From: Acidovorax sp.
GTDB lineage: Bacteria > Pseudomonadota > Gammaproteobacteria > Burkholderiales > Burkholderiaceae_C
DNA length: 34,034 nt
Direction: 5' to 3'
Assembly (NCBI RefSeq): GCF_016783915.1
Contig: NZ_JADHVT010000038.1
Span: forward strand, 1 to 34,034
Made by a program: the position numbers and the translations under genes. This document shows, in pieces, positions 24,237-31,412 of this stretch (within the stretch, counting starts at the first letter, position 1; each line of letters starts with the position of its first letter). The notes beneath the pieces are model-generated. The model was given only the letters and a program-made list of their open reading frames with translations, searched no databases and was not told where the DNA came from.

Positions 24237-26285
24237 TCACGGAGTGGTTCCATTATTCACGGGCAGCGTAAAGGTGAATACCGTACCACGTGGCTCATTC
24301 GGCGCAAATCCGAGAAAACCGCCGTGCTGTTCGATGACCGTGCGGCACATGCTCAGCCCCAGCCCCATGCCCTCCGGGCGGGTGGTGAAGAACGGGGTGA
24401 ACAGCCTTTCTGCGACCTCAGGGGGAATCCCGGTTCCCACATCGGTTACCGCAAATTCGATCCAGCCATTGTGCGGATTCGAGGCAGCACGCCGCACCCG
24501 GATATCCAGCACGCGCGTGCGCACACTGGGGTCGTCCATGGCCTGCATGGCATTGCGCGCCAGGTTCAGCAGGACCTGCTCCACCATCGTACGGTCACAC
24601 AGCGCGGGCGCCAGGCCCTGCTCCACCGACGTGTTGACGCGCACGCCCAGTTTGCGGGCCTGCAGGCTTACCAGCGGCAGGATGGCATCCAGCAATTGCT
24701 GCGCGTGCACGGCCTCACGGGCCTGGTCACGGCGCCGGACGAAGTCGTGAACGCTTTTGATCACACGGCCCGCGCGCTCGGCCTGGCGGGCAATCTGGCG
24801 CATGGCCATGCGCACATCCTCCAGCGCATCGGACTCGGGGGCAGACGCCGTCACTGGCGTGGCATGTTCCAGCAGGTTGATGGAACCATTGGCATAGCTG
24901 GAGATGGCGGCCAGCGGCTGGTTGAGTTCGTGGCTGAGCAAAGACGCCATCTCACCCACTGTGGCCAGCCGCGCAGTGGCCTGCAGCCGCTCCTGCGAGG
25001 CGCGCGACAGCTCCTCGACCCGGCGCTGCTCGCTGATGTCCAGAAACGCGCTCATCCAGCCTGTGTGCTGGCCTTGGGCGTTGATGAGCGGGGCCTCGAT
25101 GATCAGTACCGGAAACCGCGTGCCGTCCTTGCGCATGAACTCGGACTCAAACCCCTCGCGCGGCGGCATGGTGCCTGCAAAGCGGATGGCCTGGCGCTGC
25201 TGGTATTCCTCCACACGCTCGGGCGGCCAGTAGGGGGCCGACATGCTCAAGCCCAGCAGCTCCTGCGGGCTGAAGCCCACCATCTCGCAGAAGGCTGGGT
25301 TGACGTAGGTGATGCGGCCCTCCAGGTCGCGCGCGCGCAGCCCGGTGACCAGCGAGTCCTCCATCGCCTTGCGAAAGGCCAGCGCATCGGCCAGGTCGCG
25401 CTCGGCGCGCAGGCGGCGGCGGTTGTCGCGCACCAGCACCACCATCACCGTCACCAGCGCAATCGACATGGCCGTCACCAGGGCTGTCAGCACATTGGGG
25501 AACAGGCTGGGTGCGCTGTGCCAGCTGTCCATGCGCAGCACCAGCGTGCCGCCCGGCAAGTCCAGCAGGTGCTGTGCCGAGAACATGCGCGAGCCCCGTC
25601 GCGCCGCACCCAGCACGGCCAGTCGTGTGCCATCGGCCTCGGTGAATGAAGCCTCCTGGCTGCGCGTAAGGTTATGTCCCACCAGATTGGCCAGGATGTC
25701 CTGCAACGCATAGGTGGCTACCAAATACCCAATGGTGCGGCCGCTGGCGGACAGCGGAACACACAGCTCCATCATCTCCGAGCCCAGGCCATCCCCATGG
25801 GGCTGAAAGTAGCTGCTGGAGTACGCAGGCCCTCCGAGGCGACGCGCGTTAGCGCAGGCGATGGTGAGGTCCGACTGGCCGCTGTCGCGCAGCCGCATGT
25901 CCCAGGCCACCGGGCGGTAGGGCGACTGCACATGGGTGCGCATGCGCAGGTTGGCGTCGCGCAGCTCAATGCGCACCAGCTCACGCCGGTTGCGCAGCAG
26001 CTCAGAGGCATCGACCTCCCAGGCCAGCTGGCTAGGGTTGTCGCTGGGCAGTGCCTGCAGGCTCTGCACGTTGTGCGTCAGCGCCGTGCGGATGTCAGAG
26101 ACTGCGTCGGCCGTGTCGCGCTCCAGGCGGGTCTGCACCTGGCTGGCTTCGTAGCGCCCGGCCAGCCACACCATGGTGGCCAGCATGGACACCACGAGCA
26201 GCACCAGCGCAGTCCACAACGACCAGCGCCGCCAGGCGCCACGCCAGCGCTGCAACAGGGTGCGTTTGACAGGGACGGCCGTCAC
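24237..26285 (-). CDS. PAS-containing membrane sensor histidine kinase
   Basis: The 682-residue kinase has span 1 (about 24-42), a periplasmic sensor domain of about 220 residues (43-260), span 2 (about 263-286), a PAS domain (about 305-420; ITYVNPAFCEMVGFSPQELL, then a PAC region), the phospho-acceptor His452 in SLLSHELNQPLAAISSYANG, an N box LLNLARNAMQAM (572-583), and G boxes VTDVGTGI and GMGLGLSM. The class is FixL/DctB-like. The start is the GTG at 26285, which overlaps the amidase stop by four bases (GTGA), giving translational coupling; the frame open further upstream runs inside the amidase gene. The signal is unknown. Its partner is the FixJ-type regulator downstream. Confidence 0.93.
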   Translation of the reverse strand: MTAVPVKRTLLQRWRGAWRRWSLWTALVLLVVSMLATMVWLAGRYEASQVQTRLERDTADAVSDIRTALTHNVQSLQALPSDNPSQLAWEVDASELLRNRRELVRIELRDANLRMRTHVQSPYRPVAWDMRLRDSGQSDLTIACANARRLGGPAYSSSYFQPHGDGLGSEMMELCVPLSASGRTIGYLVATYALQDILANLVGHNLTRSQEASFTEADGTRLAVLGAARRGSRMFSAQHLLDLPGGTLVLRMDSWHSAPSLFPNVLTALVTAMSIALVTVMVVLVRDNRRRLRAERDLADALAFRKAMEDSLVTGLRARDLEGRITYVNPAFCEMVGFSPQELLGLSMSAPYWPPERVEEYQQRQAIRFAGTMPPREGFESEFMRKDGTRFPVLIIEAPLINAQGQHTGWMSAFLDISEQRRVEELSRASQERLQATARLATVGEMASLLSHELNQPLAAISSYANGSINLLEHATPVTASAPESDALEDVRMAMRQIARQAERAGRVIKSVHDFVRRRDQAREAVHAQQLLDAILPLVSLQARKLGVRVNTSVEQGLAPALCDRTMVEQVLLNLARNAMQAMDDPSVRTRVLDIRVRRAASNPHNGWIEFAVTDVGTGIPPEVAERLFTPFFTTRPEGMGLGLSMCRTVIEQHGGFLGFAPNEPRGTVFTFTLPVNNGTTP

Positions 26286-27097
26286 AGTACGCGGTGGGTC
26301 AATGCGGGCAGCTGGGCACGCATGGCACCCAAGCGTTGCGCGTCCAGCTCGCCGGTGACCACGCCAGCGCCCTGATCGCGCTGCGCGACGATATCGCCCC
26401 AGGGGTCCACCAGCATGCTGTGCCCCCAGGTGTGGCGGCCGTTGGCGTGCACACCGCCTTGAGCAGGAGCCAGCACATAGGCCAGGTTTTCCACCGCGCG
26501 GGCGCGCAGCAGGACCTCCCAGTGCGCCTGTCCCGTGGTGCGAGTGAAGGCGCTGGGCACCAGCAACAGGTCGGCACCAGCGAGTGCGTGCGCACGGTAC
26601 AGCTCCGGAAAGCGCAGGTCGTAGCACACGGACAGCCCCACGCGCCAGCGCCGCCCATTCCGGGCTTGCACATCAAAGTGCACGGGCGTGTCGCCGGCTT
26701 CTATGACCCGGCCTTCGTCGTACTGCACTGCGCCGTCGCTGAAGCGAAAGAGGTGGATCTTGTCGTAGCGCGCAACGCAGGCACCCTCCGGGTCAAAGAC
26801 CAGTGTGGAGTTGCGCACCCGGTCCGGCACATCCGTGGCCAACGGCAGCGTGCCGCCCACGATCCACATCTGCAGCGAGCGCGCGGTGTCGGCCAGAAAT
26901 TGCTGGATCACACCAGAACCGGCGGTCTCTCGCAGCGCCAGCTTGTCGGTGTCCTTGTGCCCCATCAGGCAAAAATACTCAGGCAGCACGGTCAGTTCGG
27001 CGCCGCCCTGCGCAGCCTGTTCCAGCAGCTCGCGCGCAACGCGCAGGTTGCCGTCCAGGGCAGTGCCAGACACCATCTGGATGGCAGCGACTTTCAT
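26282..27097 (-). CDS. Nitrilase-superfamily carbon-nitrogen hydrolase (Nit1-like amidase)
   Basis: The 271-residue cytoplasmic amidase carries the complete Glu-Lys-Cys catalytic triad: Glu40 in LPEYF, Lys113 in RYDKIHLF and Cys158 in SVCYDLRFPELYR. The length and the GHKDTDK and WGHSMLVDPWG motifs fit the Nit1/NitFhit branch, whose members remove amide from deaminated glutathione; that substrate is an inference. Its ATG overlaps the yhdP stop and its stop overlaps the kinase GTG, each by four bases, so it is part of a coupled four-gene operon. Confidence 0.93.
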   Translation of the reverse strand: MKVAAIQMVSGTALDGNLRVARELLEQAAQGGAELTVLPEYFCLMGHKDTDKLALRETAGSGVIQQFLADTARSLQMWIVGGTLPLATDVPDRVRNSTLVFDPEGACVARYDKIHLFRFSDGAVQYDEGRVIEAGDTPVHFDVQARNGRRWRVGLSVCYDLRFPELYRAHALAGADLLLVPSAFTRTTGQAHWEVLLRARAVENLAYVLAPAQGGVHANGRHTWGHSMLVDPWGDIVAQRDQGAGVVTGELDAQRLGAMRAQLPALTHRVL

Positions 27098-30000
27098 GAA
27101 GGTTCTCCGGTCTTGGTGGGTGGGCTGGCGCGGGGCGTCGCCTCGGTGGCGGGGCTCGACTCGCGCCCGCGCCGGGCCACGCGCACCACCCGCGGGTCGG
27201 TCCAGGTGCCATCGATGCGGAACTCCTGAGTGGCAGCCTCGATGAGCGGGCCACGCAAAAACACCTGCGCCAAAAAACTGCCCAACCCAATCACCGGGTT
27301 GATGGCCGTGGCCACAAGCGATGCAGTCATGGCATTGATCTCGGGCACCACCACCACACGCAGGTCCTGCGTCTCCTGGTCAATATTGGCGCTGCCTTCC
27401 ATCAGCACAGCCGCATTGACGCCTTTCATCTGCAGGTTGTTGGTGGTGGCCACACCGCGCTCAATGCGCACATCACCGCGCACGAAATCGAACGCAAATC
27501 CTTCGCTGAACACATCGCGGAAATCCAGAGTCAGGCGGCGCGGCAGCGATTGCAGACTGAGTACGCCCAGCAGTTTGGCCAAGCCAGGATCAGCCTTCAG
27601 AAACTGGCCGGATTCGACATTCAGGTTGATCTGCCCGGTCATGGTGCGGTAGTCGGGGCTGAAGGGCGCGCCAATCCAGCCCACCTGCCCTTCCATGCGG
27701 CCCTTGCCACGCCGCACCACGTTGGCCATACCGAGGCGGGCCAGCAGATCGCCCGAATCGCGGATATCGAGCTTGAAGCTCAGCACCGTACGCCGTTCTG
27801 CAGAGCGGGGGCCTGCAGTGGCGGCATTGAGCACCGCCCAGTTGCCGTTGGCAGTGAAAGCGGCCTCGGGCGCCGTGATGTTGAACTTGGACAGACGCCA
27901 TTCGCGCTGCACCCCCTCGCCACCCCGGTTCTGGGCCTCCATTTCCACCCGTCCCAGCCGCTTGCCCCGCAGCTCGAAATCTTCCACCACGATGTCCAGC
28001 GCAGGCAGGTTGCCCGGTTGCTCGTTGAGCAGTTCTTCGACCTGGGTCACGTCGCTTTGCGGCATGTTCACACGCGACAGACGGGCAAACAAGCGGCCGT
28101 TGCTGAACTCGGGCGATCCGGGCGGGCGGTATTCGAGGTAGCCGTTGAGTTCTGTGGCATCGAGGTTGGCACGCCAGGTGGTGCCGTCGCGCAGCGCACC
28201 CGCCACCACGTTGTGCAGCGTGCGGCCCTGCAACGTGAGTTCACGCGCACGCAGTGCCAGGGTGGTGGGCAGGTAGTCTTGGGCCACGGCCTGCCCGGCA
28301 GGCGCGGTCGCCGCTGCGGGGCTGCGGGTGGCGGGTTCGGCCGCAGTGGCCCGGGTGAGCACCTCGTCCCAGGCGTCCACGTCCAGCTTGCCCTGGCTGA
28401 TGTTGGCAGCCACGCCCTGCGCAGGCATGGGGGCTGACTCGCCGTTGCTCAGGCCGACACCAATTGCGCCCCGCAACACGCGCGGCTGAGGGCCGCTCAG
28501 GTCGCGCAGGTAAGTGGCCAAGCCGAGTGAACCCAGATCCAGCGTGATCTGGTCCCGCAGCGGGGGGGCACTGAGGCCGTTGGCATTGCTGCTCCCACTG
28601 CCGTTGTTGCTCGCCAGACCCACCAGCGATTCGCGCGCCACCTGGTTCTCGAAACGCAAGGGCAGGCCGCTGTCCGCCGCCTTGCCCAGCGGGGGCGGCA
28701 GGGCCAGTGCCAGGCCCTGCAGGCTGGTGTTGACCTGCAGCTCGGGCACACCCCGGCGAAAGGACAGGGCCAGCGTGTACGGCGCGCTGCCAGTGGCCCG
28801 GCGTGCCAGTTGCGACAACATGCCCAGCTGCGGGGTTTGCTGCAGCCCTTCGGCCGTGGCGGTGCCCTGCGCACGGATCTGCACCGCCGACTCGGTGGCA
28901 GGGGCATTGGCCGCCAGCGCGCGCATGCCCCCCTCCAGCCGTACCGGGCCGCCCAGCGCCAGGGCCTGCACATTGGACAGCGAAAACCCGGTCTCACTGA
29001 ACTGCACGGCGCCCCGCACGCGGGTGAGTGCGGGGGTGTCGGGCGTGATGCGCAGCTCATTGCCTGCCAAAGTGACGCTGCCCTGCACCTTGGACTTGTT
29101 GATGTCGCTGATGGGCAGGCTCAGCCGCAGCTGGAAGTCGGCGTTACCCGTGCCACTGGCCTGCTCCAGGGCGTTGCCTGTCATGCGCCCGAGCGGCGAG
29201 GTGGCCATGAGCGTCAGCAGCTCTGCCAGCGGGCCGCGTGCGTCGGCACTGACGCCCACCACGGTGTGCGCCAGGTCTGGTATGCGCGCTTCGACCTTGG
29301 ACAGCCGCAAGCCCTTGCTGCCCGCAAAGCCGCCACTGGCGCCGCGCACCTGCATGGACGAGCGCTCAAAAATCAGCTCGCCGCTCAGGTCGGTCAACGC
29401 AGGCCAGGGCAAGGCCCCCGCAGGCTGCAGCGCGGTAGGTACGTAGGCATATGTGACGTCCTTGACGCGCGCCGCGATGCGGAATTCGCCCTGCTTGGGG
29501 TCGTTGAAGGGCAGGTCGTGCAGATCGCCCTTGACGCGGAACTGCACATTGCTGGCGTTGCCGGCCACCACCGCATCGCGCACATAGTGGCGCGAATCGG
29601 CGGGGATAGACAAGGGAAGGTAGCGATGCACCCGGGTGCCGTCGGCACGGTGCAGCGTGCCCGTGAGGTCCAGCACGCCTGGAAAACGCGACCGGTGGGG
29701 CGCCTTGGCTGCGTCGCTGGTGTGCCAGGTGGCACGCGCATCCCCTTGGGCATCGGCGTTGGCGAACTGCACGTCATTGGCCTGCACGGCGATGCGGCCG
29801 CCGTCCAGCTGCCAGCGCACATCGGCGCTGAGCCGGTCCAGCGGCAGGACGGGTTCCTCGAACACCCCTGGCAGCACCAGCGCACCCGACGCCATGGTCA
29901 GCGCAGCCTTGCCCCCTGCCTGCGTCATGTCGATGTCCACGTTCGCACCGCGCAGCCCCAGGTGGTCAGGGGCCGAGCCATCGGTGGCACCCGCCAGTGC

Positions 30001-31269
30001 CAGCCCCTGAATACGTCCCTTGACCTGGTACTGCTGCAACGCATCCAGCGGACCTTTCCAGCTGGCCTGGATCTCGTCCACCAACCCTTGGGGCGTGTAG
30101 GTGCGCAATGCATCATGAGCGGCTGTCCCCAGCGGCAGGCGGCTGGCCACCTGCGCGAGGGCAGCAAGGTCCAGCCGGTCGGCGCGCAGCTCGCCTTGCT
30201 CCGGGGCTTTGCCGCTGGCATCGGTGTGCACCAACCGCAGGTTGCCACCCGGCCAGGTCAGGCCATCATCGGTCTGGAACTGCAGCGCCTGCGTCGAGAA
30301 CTCAAAGCCACCCGTCAAACGGCGCCCCCCCAGACGACCCTGGATGGAGGGCAACACCAACGGACGCAAATCAGAGGCCAGGGTGGTGTTGACATCGGCC
30401 AGCGCAAGGTCGGCCGTGCCACCCACCACCTGCCCGCTGCGCACATCGGCCCAGGCCCGCAGCGCGCCCCGGCCCTGCGCCACCTCGATGCCCACATCGG
30501 CGTGGTGCCGCAGGTGCGACACATCCACCCGCGTGAAATGGGCAAACACCTGCCCGCTCCAGTGCTTCCAGTTGCCATCGCGGGCGCGCAGCAGCGGCGC
30601 GCGAAACAAACCCACCAGGGTGAAACGGTCACCCCATTCCGGCGGCGGTGTGGCGTCCACCCGGAGGTTGTGGCGCCAGTTGCCATTGCGTAAAACCAGG
30701 TCCACCTTTTCCAGCGCCAGCTCCGGAGCGCCGCGCTGCTCATCGGTCCAGCGTACCGTTCCGTCTTTGATGTACACCTCGCCCTGCGAGAACAACCAGT
30801 CCGCCGCCGCGCTGCTGTCGCCCTGGTTCTGGGCAAACTCCAGCCCAGCCACATAGATGCGCCCGTCGCTCGCCCGGCGCACATCCAGGTCAGGGCCTTC
30901 GATGTAAAGCTGCTCGAACCCCCATTGCAGCAGCGAGCGCGGCGACAGCGCCACCACCACCCGGGGCAGGTGCAGCGCAGTGCGTCCCGATGCATCCAGC
31001 AACGCCACGTCGGAGAGTTCAATGGAAGGGATCAACCCCTCGGTGCGGGCCACGATGGCGCCGATCTGCACAGGAACCCCCAATACCCGTGCGGCCTGCG
31101 CCTGCAACTGTGGGCGGAAATCACCAATTCGCGGCACAATCCAGCCATGAAGAGCCCCCCATGCGATGGTCAGCAGCAGCCAGAAGGCGAGCAACAAGCC
31201 CAGCGACCACCGCGCAAAACCTGCGACTATTTTCAGCAGGCGTGAGGGGTGCGAGGTGGGATCGATCAT
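27094..31269 (-). CDS. YhdP-family AsmA-like envelope protein
   Basis: The 1391-residue product has one N-terminal membrane span (about 21-41, WSLGLLLAFWLLLTIAWGAL) and a very long periplasmic beta-rich region. It ends in the AsmA-like signature ATAINPVIGLGSFLAQVFLR followed by EFRIDGTWTDPRVV, with a short charged tail. YhdP and its relatives form bridge-like structures carrying phospholipid from inner to outer membrane. The length is slightly above that of E. coli YhdP. I placed the start at the ATG at 31269 (MIDPTSHPSR) because the frame further upstream is low-complexity read-through of the intergenic region. It is the first gene of the operon with the amidase and two-component genes and is divergent from glnE across 143 bases. 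Confidence 0.94.
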   Translation of the reverse strand: MIDPTSHPSRLLKIVAGFARWSLGLLLAFWLLLTIAWGALHGWIVPRIGDFRPQLQAQAARVLGVPVQIGAIVARTEGLIPSIELSDVALLDASGRTALHLPRVVVALSPRSLLQWGFEQLYIEGPDLDVRRASDGRIYVAGLEFAQNQGDSSAAADWLFSQGEVYIKDGTVRWTDEQRGAPELALEKVDLVLRNGNWRHNLRVDATPPPEWGDRFTLVGLFRAPLLRARDGNWKHWSGQVFAHFTRVDVSHLRHHADVGIEVAQGRGALRAWADVRSGQVVGGTADLALADVNTTLASDLRPLVLPSIQGRLGGRRLTGGFEFSTQALQFQTDDGLTWPGGNLRLVHTDASGKAPEQGELRADRLDLAALAQVASRLPLGTAAHDALRTYTPQGLVDEIQASWKGPLDALQQYQVKGRIQGLALAGATDGSAPDHLGLRGANVDIDMTQAGGKAALTMASGALVLPGVFEEPVLPLDRLSADVRWQLDGGRIAVQANDVQFANADAQGDARATWHTSDAAKAPHRSRFPGVLDLTGTLHRADGTRVHRYLPLSIPADSRHYVRDAVVAGNASNVQFRVKGDLHDLPFNDPKQGEFRIAARVKDVTYAYVPTALQPAGALPWPALTDLSGELIFERSSMQVRGASGGFAGSKGLRLSKVEARIPDLAHTVVGVSADARGPLAELLTLMATSPLGRMTGNALEQASGTGNADFQLRLSLPISDINKSKVQGSVTLAGNELRITPDTPALTRVRGAVQFSETGFSLSNVQALALGGPVRLEGGMRALAANAPATESAVQIRAQGTATAEGLQQTPQLGMLSQLARRATGSAPYTLALSFRRGVPELQVNTSLQGLALALPPPLGKAADSGLPLRFENQVARESLVGLASNNGSGSSNANGLSAPPLRDQITLDLGSLGLATYLRDLSGPQPRVLRGAIGVGLSNGESAPMPAQGVAANISQGKLDVDAWDEVLTRATAAEPATRSPAAATAPAGQAVAQDYLPTTLALRARELTLQGRTLHNVVAGALRDGTTWRANLDATELNGYLEYRPPGSPEFSNGRLFARLSRVNMPQSDVTQVEELLNEQPGNLPALDIVVEDFELRGKRLGRVEMEAQNRGGEGVQREWRLSKFNITAPEAAFTANGNWAVLNAATAGPRSAERRTVLSFKLDIRDSGDLLARLGMANVVRRGKGRMEGQVGWIGAPFSPDYRTMTGQINLNVESGQFLKADPGLAKLLGVLSLQSLPRRLTLDFRDVFSEGFAFDFVRGDVRIERGVATTNNLQMKGVNAAVLMEGSANIDQETQDLRVVVVPEINAMTASLVATAINPVIGLGSFLAQVFLRGPLIEAATQEFRIDGTWTDPRVVRVARRGRESSPATEATPRASPPTKTGEPS

Positions 31270-31412
31270 GGTGAGATGGAAAGTGGCAGGAATTATGACC
31301 CGCAGCCCTGGCGTGGGTTCACTCGCGACCCGCGCGCCCAGTGACCTTTTGTACGCGGCCGGGCGCCCAGCCCAGCACCCCGCTCCCCGTCCAACATCCG
31401 GCTGTGGCTGCC

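Noticed and set aside
26286..26627. N-terminal extension of the sensor kinase
   Set aside because: The open frame continues upstream but lies inside the amidase gene and is compositionally a shadow; the GTG at 26285 gives a normal membrane kinase start.
28810..30693. A 627-codon open frame on the plus strand inside yhdP
   Set aside because: It is an antisense shadow; yhdP on the other strand has the membrane span and the conserved C-terminal end.
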